From positions 99,192,837 to 99,256,836 of the forward strand of contig CATIUR010000004.1 in assembly GCA_949592205.1 (NCBI GenBank): a DNA stretch of 64,000 bases. The letters are read 5' to 3'. This DNA comes from Helichrysum umbraculigerum. Lineage: Eukaryota; Streptophyta; Magnoliopsida; Asterales; Asteraceae. Numbering within the stretch: position 1 is the first letter of the stretch; each line of letters opens with the position of its first letter. Positions 22,806 through 33,113 of the stretch are shown one piece after another. The position numbers and the translations under genes were made by a program. The notes under the pieces are model-generated. The model did no database searches. It saw only the letters and a program-made list of their open reading frames with translations, and had not been told where the DNA came from.

Positions 22806-23996
22806 ACGCGAGGTTATATAAGTATGAGACAAATCAGTTTGTCTAAGCGAGTTGTGTAAATATTCGTTCGTTGTTCGGGTTTGGAAATTGTGTACGGGGG
22901 TCCGGGGGCAGCGCCCCTGGTAGCGGGGTCCAAGGGGTGGCAACCCCTGGCGGGGTCCAAGGGGCAGAGCCCCTTGGAAAATTTTTATTTCTACTACTTT
23001 GCTTTAAAGAAAAACGCATTCGAAATCCAAATTGGGGTAAAATCGAGTGGTAAAATTTGGTTGTCAATACTTAGTGAAAAACATAGGTTTTTAAGGTTCT
23101 GCGACGTCAGATGCGACGTCAGATGCGACGTCAGAGGCGACGTAGGGAATTGCGTTGCTATGTGCGACATTCGCAAGTCAATGCGACGTTAGGGGCTACG
23201 TCGCTATATGCGACGGTGGTAGGTTATGCGACGTTGGTTGCGACGTTGACTGCGACGTCGCAGCACTGTTTTTGGTTCCCGCGACATAACGGACTGATCG
23301 CCGGAGTTTGAGCCGAAAACGAGTTTTCCGGCCTCCGTTGAGTCCGATCCTTTTACCCAACCCAAAATTAAGTATTTTAAGCTTATCTAAACCGCAAACA
23401 AGCAAAATAACAAAGTTTTGAGAGATTTCGAGAATTGTCGGAAACTTACAAATCCTTGCGAGGAGAATCCGAAAAGATAGGATTGTAGATCGTTGCGTGG
23501 TGATCGTTTTTCCCTAAAGGAGCTTCGAGATTGGAGGTCGTTTAGTGGTGTTAAATGGCGGATTTAGGTGGCGGTGGTGTGGTGTTAGAGAGAGAGAGAT
23601 GAGAGAAGAATTAGAGAAGAGAGAGAGTGAAAGAGGTGGAAATGAGAAAAGGGGAGGAGGTTTCCTCCTTTTTGACTGCCTCGGTGGAGACACCGTCTCC
23701 CAAATTGCAGTACAAAATACCCGTGTATTTGTACTCGATCGAAGTTTAAAATAGCATTTTAAATTCTAAAATTTATTTATTGTATCTCGAAATGTTTCCT
23801 AGTGAAAGTATTTTGTATGAATACTTTATTGAAAATTTAGTTTTATGTTTGTTCCTGCGTTGTCCCAACTGAATAAAATCGTGTGTTAAACTCAAAACGG
23901 ATGGAATTTTCGAATGTCTAATATTTTCCCAAACATGTAACATTTATTTGAAGTTTAAATTTGGCGCGAAAGTTGACTTTTTCACCTGGTGTTACA
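22806..23996 (-). repeat. 5' LTR of B, part 2
   Basis: Continuation of the LTR broken at 13037. It matches 6956-8119 of the left LTR, with an added about 27-bp GC-rich repeat near 22935-22961. It ends in GGTGTTACA at 23996. The next bases (TAAAA) are B's expected target duplication, whose partner is outside the window. Confidence 0.9.
23098..23265. repeat. GCGACGT palindrome array, right LTR of B
   Basis: Same array as 7221-7389, with one more 13-bp unit at one end and one fewer 12-bp unit at the other. Confidence 0.85.
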
Positions 23997-25411
23997 TAAA
24001 AGAAGCTCAGAAGGAAGACAGGGAGTTGTGGGTGATAGTGCAAAACTTAGAGAATGATAAACAACATGAGTTCCGAGTTGATGAGCATGAAGTTGTACGG
24101 CAAGGTAAAAGGTTATGTCTTCCTAATAATATGGAAATTCGAGAAGCATTACTGACGGAGGCTCATAGTTCTCCATTTTCCATTCACCCTGGTTCTGCAA
24201 AGATGTACCGTGATTTGAAGAAACATTTTTGGTGGAGTGGAATGAAGAGAGATGTGGCAGAGTTTGTGGCTAAATGTCTTACATGTCAGCAAGTCAAAAT
24301 AGAGCATCAGCGGACTAGTGGTTTGTTACAGCAGTTAGATATTCCTGTTTGGAAGTGGGATGACATTACTATGGATTTGGTGACTGGCTTGCCGAAGACA
24401 TTGAGGAAGAATGATGCGATCTGGGTTGTAGTAGATCGCCTCACAAAATCAGCTCACTTCTTAGCTATTCGTGAGACATACTCTGCTAGTCAGTTAGCGG
24501 AAATTTTTCAGAAGGAGATTGTCAGACTTCATGGCACCCCGGTGTCAATCGTTTCAGACCGAGATCCTCGTTTTACTTCACAGTTTTGGAAGGGTTTTCA
24601 GAAAGCTTTTGGCACGAAGCTAAAATACAGCACTGCTTTTCACCCACAAACAGATGGTCAGTCAGAAAGGATCATTCAGACTTTAGAAGATATGCTGAGG
24701 GCTTGCGCTTTAGAGTGGACAGGGAGCTGGGATGATTATCTTTGCTTGGTCAAGTTTGCATATAATAATAGCTGGCATGCAAGTATCAATATGGCACCCT
24801 ACGAAATGCTGTATGGAAGAAAATGTAGAGCTCCGATTTGTTGGAATGAGCCCGGTGAGAAAGTGATTGAAGGACCCGAGTTAGTCAGAATTACTAATGA
24901 AAAGGTTGAATTGGCGAAAGAGAAACTGAAAGAGGCCCGTACACGTCAGAAAAGTTATGCTGATAAGCATTGTCGGTCACTCGAATTTAAAGTCGGTGAG
25001 CACGTTTTTCTTAAAGTTTCTCCTTGTAAAGGCGTTCGTCGTTTTGGCCTTAAAGGAAAACTAAGCCCAAGATTCATTGGTCCTTTTGAGGTGTTGGAAA
25101 GAGTTGGAGAAGTCTCATATCGTCTGGCATTACCCCCGGCATTGTCTCATGTGCATAATGTGTTTCACGTGTCTAGTTTACGAGGCTACAACTACTCTCC
25201 GCTTCATGTGGTACAGTATCCGCTTCATAAGATTCGAGAAGACCTCTCGTGTGAAGAAGAGGCACAAGAAATTATAGCTCGTGAGGAACGAATACTTCGA
25301 AATAAAACAATCCCTTATGTCAAAGTGTTATGGAGGAATCACCCGGAACAGGAAGCCACTTGGGAACTTGAGGAATCTATACGTGAACGATACCCTTCTC
25401 TATTTTCCTAG
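23997..25411 (+). pseudogene. pol: Element D pol: integrase and chromodomain end, 5'-truncated by B
   Basis: The open frame from 23948 takes its first 16 or so codons from B's LTR. True pol sequence begins at the junction (IKEAQKEDRELWVI). It holds the HHCC finger (SIHPGSAKMY, CLTCQQVK), the DDE core (MDLVTGLP, SDRDPRF, DGQSERI), the GPF motif (FIGPFEVLERV) and a C-terminal chromodomain-like end (IPYVKVLWRNHPEQEATWE) before a stop at 25409-25411. No nonsense codon is seen in this part. Protease, RT and RNase H would lie left of B, outside the window. It is a plus-strand chromovirus from a family distinct from A and C. Confidence 0.9.
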
Positions 25412-25623
25412 AGGTTAGAATTCTATTTTCGTTGATTTCGGGGACGAAATCATTCTTTTTAGGGGGATATGTTATAATAACCGGGAAGTTATTATTATTG
25501 ATTTCGGGGACCAAATTCTTTTTAAGGGGATATGTTATAATAACTGGGAAGTTATTATTATTGATTTCGGGGATGAAATCCTTTTTAGGGGGATATTTTA
25601 TAATAACCCAAAATTTATTTAAG
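25412..25623 (+). repeat. Triplicated PPT/LTR junction of D
   Basis: Three tandem units of 66, 63 and 63 bp start at 25432, 25498 and 25561. Each holds a hairpin-like GATTTCG-GGGA-CGAAATC motif, a purine tract (AGGGGGATAT or similar) and TGTTATAATAAC or a variant. The motif and purine tract mark the 3' end of D's internal region, so the boundary to the LTR is present three times. Confidence 0.8.
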
Positions 25624-26700
25624 TATTATATTTTAATACTTAAGTTAATGAGTGATATTAATTAGTTATCTTTAAATTATAATACGATTAATTAATAGTG
25701 AACATAATTTTCGTAAATATTGATAATACGTATGTACTAGAAATATAGAGATAACAATACCTATAATTTATCTCCAATATTATATCATTTTCAAATTAAA
25801 TTAAAAGAATTAAGTGATAAGAATTAAACTTGAAGTGCCGATAGTTTTGTTGAAGAGTTCAAACACACGTTCATAAAAAAATCCCATACTTTGCGGCTAA
25901 GTTCGTTGATGCTTATCGGCCAAGTCTCATATTATATACCGAGAACATTCATTCAAACATAAAAAACACACATAAAACAAAACTAAGGAAATATTCAAAG
26001 TATCACAGAAAAGAGAATTGAGACGGGAACGATAAGCTTTTACGGGTTCAATTTCGGTCCAAATACGAGTTCGTTTTGAAGGTAACCTTTAATCCAACAC
26101 TACTGTAACTTATGTATAATCCATTTATATTAATTGCTTGATCTATTTAATCATTTTATTGAGTTTAGATGATAAAATATCATGTGTAATGTTACTCGGT
26201 AATCATATAGATGAAACGATAATTCGTGAGTATCAAAATATGTATGTCACATAATTAAGCATGTATGAGTAAATGATATGAAATCATTAGTAATTCAAAC
26301 ATTATACACTGAAATTGTAGTCTTGATTACCATATTCGATGACGATATCGGAAAATTTCGGGTCTTAAAACGGGTAACTTTTACGGTGAATCGGGATCTA
26401 AAAATTTATACTAATACTCCTTTATATATTAGAATCAGCTTTATTGAATTACTTTGAATCAAAAGATGATAAACTAAAAGAAATTAGAAGCTTAAATCGA
26501 ACTGTACGTATGAACAAAAGAAAGAAGATCGATCATGGAGTTATTAGTGAACTTCCATTTTGACCCCTTAAGTATGCAGTATTTTATAAACTTAATTTTC
26601 AGATTTAAGGTGATACGATTTTAGTCCCTGTGATTTAACATTAATTCAAAACTGACCCTAAAATAGAGACAGCTAACTAATTGCTAGTAGTGGTGGTATA
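25470..26700 (+). repeat. Probable 3' LTR of element D, right end not found
   Basis: AT-rich, non-coding DNA follows D's PPT. A likely TATA element (ATTATATACC) is at 25931-25940, followed by an A-rich stretch. I could not find a matching LTR end or a second LTR, so the limits are approximate. Confidence 0.4.
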
Positions 26701-27371
26701 ATCCATTCATTATTGGAATATTTAGTACACGAAATATATTGTAAAGTTCTCATGGTTACGAGTACAATAGTCACTCTTAATCAGATTAAGAATGTTATAT
26801 GTGTCTATATTATATACAATCTTTATAAGTTTTAAGTTTAACTCTCCTATCAACGTTTACAACCGTACATATTATTGTAACGAGAATTTGAATTGTTATA
26901 TACAGAAGATAGTAAAATGATAATAAGTATATAGAAAGCAATATTCCAGCTAGTGTAGCCAATTAATTTAAAAGGCTTTGTTCACACACACACTGTGTTA
27001 GCTAGATTACAAGTATTACTTGTGCTGAAGATGGGGAATTAAAGAGAGAGATAGGGGAATTAAAGAGAGAGATAATAAAGGGAGTGAGATATGGGATGTG
27101 GGATGTGTGTTCTCCCTAGCCTCCCATGTGGTTTTATTTATATGGGAAATATGTACAACACTTAAGCATATATTTACAAATTATGTCACTTTACTAGTGA
27201 CACGATACTTACCACTATAACTAGACAATTATTGTTACACTAAAGACAACTATAACTACATAATTATTGTTACACTAAAGATTCACATTACTACACGACA
27301 ATATTACATACTTTCCCCATTATTGATTTTACAAACAGTAACTTCCAGCTGGCTACTTCGGGTTTCTTCTC
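26701..27371. other. AT-rich DNA with short direct repeats and possible TATA box
   Basis: No ORF. Direct repeats are GGGGAATTAAAGAGAGAGAT twice (27032-27072) and AATTATTGTTACACTAAAG twice (about 27227-27280). On the minus strand TATAAATAAAAC at 27142-27131 lies downstream of the caulimovirid ORFs. Such viruses keep their promoter there, so a promoter role is possible but unproven. Confidence 0.4.
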
Positions 27372-28478
27372 TTAGCTTCTTTTCTCTTCATCCTTATCTT
27401 CTGCTTTTAAGTTGTCCTCCGTAATTGATAGCTGTGGGACCATTTGTTGATTAATCCGGCAATGTTTACATAGATGGTCTGGATACTTCTTCATAACCTT
27501 ACAATAAAATAACTTTCCTTCATCACTGAGATATTTGTCCGGGATAGCTTTGGTAATTGGTACTTCATCTGGCTTCATTAATGTTACCATCCATCGTTGA
27601 ATATTTTCAATAGCTCCTTCCCCATAATTAATTGCATTGGTAATTATCATGGTATTGTTTTCATTGTAATTAACCCAAACAGGGTTCTTTAAGGACTGTT
27701 CTAAAATTGTGTAAATAACTCTTAGATTCCATACTCTCTTTTCTTTTAGAAATTCGGGAACTTCTTCATACTTCAATTCATCTTGTACCATAACTTCCTC
27801 TGGTAGTATATATTGACGAGTAATTCCAATCTTAACTAATTTGACCGCTTGCCTTATTTTATCAAATGTTACTTCTCCAGGTGCTAAATAACATCGAACA
27901 AATATTAATTTTGCTCTTGTAATTGACAAATAACTTCTAGCTACCCTATATAATTCTGGGATTTTTATTAACTCATCTCCAGTACTAGTATACACCGAAT
28001 GTAGTATACCGTAATCATAACTAGCTTTTACCAAACCTGGATTGCATCCTGGTAGGGCTATTAATTCATTTATCTTTTTATTTGGCTGAGTAGCATATCC
28101 TTCAAATAATTCTTCCTCCTTGTTTAATTTAAGCACTGGGTTAGAATTTAATTTATTTGCAATTATCTGGAAATTCTGGACATAATTTTTTACTAGATAA
28201 TCATAACTTCTTTGACCTTGGGCCAGTAATTTTTCTCTGAACGTATCAGTACTTGGAACAAGCGTTGGGAATTCTACTTTAGAATCCAACTTAACTTTTT
28301 TAATTAATTTTTCTTCCTCCGTTACTTGGGCATTTCTTGTACTTGATCCTCCTTTCCGGATAATTCTTGTTGTTGGCCTAGATTGGCATATACTTTGTCT
28401 AAGTTCGGCATTTTCAGCCTTTAACTCTTGCATCATTGCTGATAGATTTGCAATTTGCTCTTGATAATTTGTCTGCAT
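27372..28478 (-). CDS. Second ORF of endogenous caulimovirid, function unknown
   Basis: Intact 368-residue frame with ATG at 28478, overlapping the end of the RT-RNase H frame by 65 bp. Residues about 5-32 look like a coiled coil (QEQIANLSAMMQELKAENAE). The middle is not a domain I can name, and the C-terminal part has Cys-rich YCKVMKKYP and CKHC. Endogenous florendovirus-like caulimovirids often carry a second ORF of unknown function after RT-RNase H, and the order and overlap here match that pattern. Assignment to that genus is inference. It is a genomic relic, with no sign of a complete viral genome in the window. Confidence 0.6.
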   Translation of the reverse strand: MQTNYQEQIANLSAMMQELKAENAELRQSICQSRPTTRIIRKGGSSTRNAQVTEEEKLIKKVKLDSKVEFPTLVPSTDTFREKLLAQGQRSYDYLVKNYVQNFQIIANKLNSNPVLKLNKEEELFEGYATQPNKKINELIALPGCNPGLVKASYDYGILHSVYTSTGDELIKIPELYRVARSYLSITRAKLIFVRCYLAPGEVTFDKIRQAVKLVKIGITRQYILPEEVMVQDELKYEEVPEFLKEKRVWNLRVIYTILEQSLKNPVWVNYNENNTMIITNAINYGEGAIENIQRWMVTLMKPDEVPITKAIPDKYLSDEGKLFYCKVMKKYPDHLCKHCRINQQMVPQLSITEDNLKAEDKDEEKRS

Positions 28479-29772
28479 AGAAGTTAGCTTGAGACTTGAT
28501 TAGTTCAACATTAAAATCATAACAAGTAATTTCTGCAATTAATCTATTTATTTCTTTTTTAACTATAGAATTTTTTAATTTTTGTGTAATCCATGCCTTA
28601 ACTGTAGAATTATCTATTCTTAGAATAAACTTGTTGTAGACAATATATGGCTCAAATTTCTTAATTCCATAGTGCACTGCTTTTAATTCCTTTTTGTTTA
28701 TATCCCAATTTATCTCGTTGGCTTTGAAAGTTCCTGAATGATACCTGCAAACAAATTCTCTTTTTTCTTTTTCATACTTGTATTTTAATACTGCGCCATA
28801 TCCATTGTTGATTTCACTTGCATCTGTTTCTACTATCCATATAAATTGTTTTTCTTCATCTGGGTATTCTAATTTAGGCAATTTTTCACATTTTCTTTTT
28901 ATTTTCCTAATAACTTCCTTATCTTCTTTTGTCCATTGGAATTCTATATTTTTACTTGTCTTTTTATTTAAAGGTTCAAGTTCTTTTGCTAATTTTGGTA
29001 TAAATTCTCTAACTTGGTTTATTGTTCCTAAAAAGGCTTGTAATTCTTTTTTAGTGTTTATTTCTTCATTAAAATTTATAACCTTTTTTATTATATGGTC
29101 TTGCATCTTGATTCCTCCTTTATCTATTTCTGTTCCTAGAAATTCTATTTGGGTTTTAAATAATTCAGTTTTCTTTTTACTTAGTATGATACCACTTTCT
29201 TTTATTATATAAATAAAGTTTTTTAATAGTCTTAAATGTTCTTCCTTTGTTTTAGTGAATAATAATATATCATCTATATAGACAACACAATTTTCTAAAT
29301 CCTTAAAATGTTTATCCATAAATGCTTGATATCTTCCTGGTGCATTCTTATATCCAAAAGGTAATACATTCCATTCATAAAATCCATTAGGTATACTAAA
29401 AGCCGTTAATTGTTTTGATTCTTCTTTTAATTTTATTTGGTGAAATCCGCTTTTACAATCAAATTTGCTAAAATAACTATATCCTTGAATTTGTTTTATT
29501 TTCAAGATTTTGTTTGGTTTAGGGTAATTATATGTTTTAGTTTTGGCATTTAAATTTCTATAATCTATAACCATTCTACTTTTCCCTCTTTTTATTTCAC
29601 TATGTTTATTTACGATAAATGCACTACTGCTGTGTTTACTATTTGATTTTCTTATTAGGTCTTGGTTTAGTAATTCGTTGATGTGCATCTGAAATTCTTT
29701 TATATCTTTTTCCGTATTATTAAATGGTTTTTGTAGTATAATACTTTTTTCATCTATGAGATTTATTTCCAC
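28414..29772 (-). pseudogene. Endogenous caulimovirid RT-RNase H, broken at N-terminal side
   Basis: A 452-codon stretch with RT motifs (MVIDYRNLN, YFSKFDCKSGFHQI, LPFGYKNAPG, catalytic YIDD at residues 165-168) and RNase H motifs (ETDAS D317, KKEL E362, RIDNS D387, YADKLSR D434). It lacks the chromodomain integrase expected of gypsy elements, and no integrase follows. The sequence style fits Caulimoviridae. The frame opens with GTG next to an in-frame TAA (29775-29773), so it is the remaining part of a larger polyprotein. The upstream protease region is frameshifted and decayed, and movement and coat protein regions are absent. It is probably an old, inactive integrated copy. Confidence 0.82.
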
Positions 29773-30000
29773 TTATGTCCTATGTTTTTCCCATTTTTCT
29801 AAGGGGTTTTCTCCACAAGAAAATATACATCATTATCGTTAATGTTAATTTTAATAGGGATTAAATAAGATATGTTATAATTAATAATGTAGATGAAGTA
29901 TATCAAAATAATTTAGTAAATGGGACTTCTGATATATACTCAGGGAGCACAAATTTATATAATGAGATTAAAATTCTAAATTTAGTAAATTGTCATATGT
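29773..30000 (-). pseudogene. Decayed upstream remnant of the caulimovirid polyprotein
   Basis: Short peptide stretches that look like the protease-RT linker appear in different frames with stops, so the region is frameshifted. Beyond about 29900 I recognise nothing. Confidence 0.4.
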
Positions 30001-30576
30001 AGACTGTGGGGAGAATTGGAGGGCGTCATTTCGATCTTGAGAGCTAGCTTTAAATACTTATCCAGGTACGGATGTTCATACTCTTCTTTCAGCGTTATCG
30101 TGATATACCTTGTTGATATCCTTGCGTTCTTTTGTTATCCTTGTGATTCATTTGATATCTTGATATATTTGTGTGATCGAATTCCCCGATTTGAGCTAAA
30201 TTGTTTTGAGCTAAAGTGTTATTTGAGATTTGATAAATTGTGGAAACTTTTGAGGAAACTTGTGTGAAAAATGATTTTGGAAAACTTGGGGAATTCATTG
30301 TTGCGAGCTATTTTTTATTCATTTGATTTAGGTTCCATATCCATGGTGGACATACTCTGGTGTGTGGTTGGTTTATATGTCCACTGTGCAACCATAGAAC
30401 ACTAGATTTTGTAGACAGGAGATAGGTATACCGAGTCAGCTTCCTGTGGAGGACCACAGGGGCGTCATTGCGGCACCAATGACGTCGCACTAACCGTGGC
30501 GGTGGGATTAGTCCACGGCGTCCCCACTTTTGTGATATTATGTGTTTATACTCCGGAGTGAGCCATTATTTGTGTG
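30001..30576. other. Unassigned DNA, perhaps part of an LTR
   Basis: No convincing ORF. The last 200 bp are GC-richer and contain short inverted motifs around GACGTC. It could be the distal part of D's LTR or another element, but I found no matching copy in the window. Confidence 0.3.
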
Positions 30577-30581
30577 ATTAT

Positions 30582-33077
30582 TGTCACACCCCGTCTAAAG
30601 CGGAAACAACGGAATGCAACCATGATAGGATCACAACACATCAATATATAGAACTCTAAATGAAATATAATGTATCAATGCGTTGTGATGTCATTAACAC
30701 GAATGACGGTTCGTGTCATAGCATACACACCAGCAAAGAAACAACGTGTCATAAACAATAAATGTATTCAACGTTAAGGCAACATGCCCGTAATTAAATC
30801 AAAATGTCAGCAACAAACGTATCACAAGTCCTGCAGCACTACTTAATGCAACCTAACAGGTCCACTAAGTTTTCTTGTCCTCGATCTTAGTGCCACTAGT
30901 TTTCCCTGAAAAGAAATGCTCGAAAATGTCAACACAATGGTTGGTGAGTTTGCAGGTTTAATAAGACACACGAGAAATATATTTTGCTGTGATAATCAGT
31001 AAGTAGGACATATGATATGAAATAAGCACATAAAGTAACCAACTCATCCACCATAAGCAATCCATTCCGTTCCTGGATAATATTCACTCAAGGATAACGT
31101 ATCTATCACAAGAGCGGGACCGTCGTCCGATAGTACTATCAATAATCATATCCGTATTAGAAAGAAATATGGAGTGTTGTCATGGTCCCAAAGACACAAG
31201 ACTCATCCGAAAAGTAAGTAATATGGAGTTTTGTCATGGTCCCTAAGACATAAGACTCATCTGATCAATCAGCAATCAGTCCACAACAATCAGCATGTCA
31301 CTTATTCAATCATAATGTCCAAATCAGAAAATCAGGTAGTTTACACAGCATAAGAAAACAGTTCAAAATCAGTTTGAGCATTCTTTCCCCCAAAGGAAAA
31401 TAAGTAAGAAAATAGGGCCGCAAAACTCACCTTAAATACCAAAGTAAGTATCGCCCTTAAATGAATCCACCCAATAACTCGCCAATCTACAATAATCACA
31501 TATTCATATGGGTTACAACCTAGACATAACTAGGAAATTCCATTGTATTCCACGCCCAACACACTTCTATTACGTTTCCTCACAATTCTACTAGTGTATT
31601 ATTACAAGAACTAACCTAAAATGAAAAATTCAGATTCTGACCGAAAGTTTGGTTCCAATTTACAAATTTTTAAATATTATTAATTAAATCATTTGACTCT
31701 ACAATTTTAACCAATGATATTTTAATGTGTTTAGAAGATCCAGTAATTTTCCCAGATTCAATTACTCTAATTCACTATTTTTAAATATTCACCAAAATGA
31801 ACTGCTCTAAACCGACGACACTTTCTGACTTCACAAGAGTTATAATTTATTTAAAATACTTAGAAACTTCAATTGGTTATAATATTTTTACAGAAAATAT
31901 TTAACACCTTAAAGACACTTCATTAAAAATTTTAAGACCTAATCCTTAGTTTAAGGTACATATCAAAAATCGACAATCTAACCGAAATCTAGAACCGAAG
32001 AACTCAGTATTGACACACAATCTTATAAAATCATTTTGACTGACTTATTCTCAACATTTAACCATGAAACCAATGCCATTTTAAAATAGACTCAAAATAC
32101 TTAAGTTTAGACTCCTGTTTCATCGAAAATCACCATGAAATGACCAAGGTACAAGCTTCCCAAACCGAAACACAAATCTGGACAGATTAGGGTTTTGAGT
32201 AATCAACCCTAAACATTCATATAATCAATCCAAACCGCAACCACAATCAAAACTCTTAATTCTACCATCATATGAACTGATCTTATCAATATCCTAACCA
32301 TTTCATTTACCCGGAACACAATGGAATTGAACCGAATAAAAACAATAATAACGAATCACTCGAAATCAAATGTTAACGAAGGAAATCGGATAAGAATAAT
32401 ACCAACTTTCGAATAACCACACGGAAACCCTCTTTAGAATCTGTAAATACTGAGATTATATACCTTAGAATTCATTTTTAGGAGTAGATCAAACGTATAC
32501 AAGAGTTATAGGATCGAAAACTTACCAAAGTTTCTGAAAATTCATCACCCACAGCAGCAGTTTACGAAATAATTTTTATAAAATAATCTAATGCGTTTCA
32601 GAGGCCGAAACATGTAAAACATCGAGATCTACAACTTTCTAGTTTTGACCGAAGCCTGAAAATGAACATAAATGGGTCAAATCGGCCTCTCTTCATGACT
32701 GAAATTTTGGGACAGCAACATGGATGATTTTGAAGAAAAAAAATGTTAGGGTTGTGTTTTAGGATGCCTTTTATATTTCTAGGGTTGTGTGGGTTGGGTT
32801 GGGTTTGGGCTTTTGGGAGTCGGATCGTGTTCTTTGGGCCAAAATTGACAAATCATGAACTAAGTTGGCCCGTGATATTCTAAGATTTTAATACTCACAA
32901 TTTAGTTGTTTTCGTATTCGCGTATATTTATCTAATCGTATAACTTTCATAAATAATTGAGGAAATGTTTTCATGCCCAAAATGAATATATAATTTATCA
33001 TTAACGAACTTGAATACAAATAAGAAATGATTTTAAATTGAGATTTTCGAATTAAATTTTTGGTGACGGATGTCACA
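30582..33077 (-). repeat. 3' LTR of element E
   Basis: 2496 bp from TGTCACACC to GATGTCACA. Over the roughly 650 bp that can be compared with 63351-64000 I count about a dozen substitutions (near 2%). No gene is seen inside. Confidence 0.9.
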
Positions 33078-33113
33078 GTATCCCCCCGTTTAGGGAATTT
33101 CGTCCCGAAATTC
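33078..33113 (-). other. PPT and adjacent hairpin of E
   Basis: Minus-strand purine tract (AAACGGGGGGATAC), then the perfect hairpin GAATTTCG-TCC-CGAAATTC at 33095-33113. Confidence 0.8.

Larger units (their letters stand above)
6247..23996 (-). mobile_element. Element B: gag-only, TR-GAG-like LTR element, interrupted by A and C
   Basis: Minus-strand element. It consists of a truncated 3' LTR (6247-8119), PPT, gag, long leader, primer site (11294-11282) and a 5' LTR split by element C (11298-13037 plus 22806-23996). The internal region (8120-11297) is about 3.2 kb and holds gag but no protease, RT, RNase H or integrase. This is the TR-GAG layout: a non-autonomous element that needs pol in trans. 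B itself lies in the pol gene of element D, because D's integrase frame starts directly at 23997. The left end is cut off by element A and the rest lies outside the window. Confidence 0.85.
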
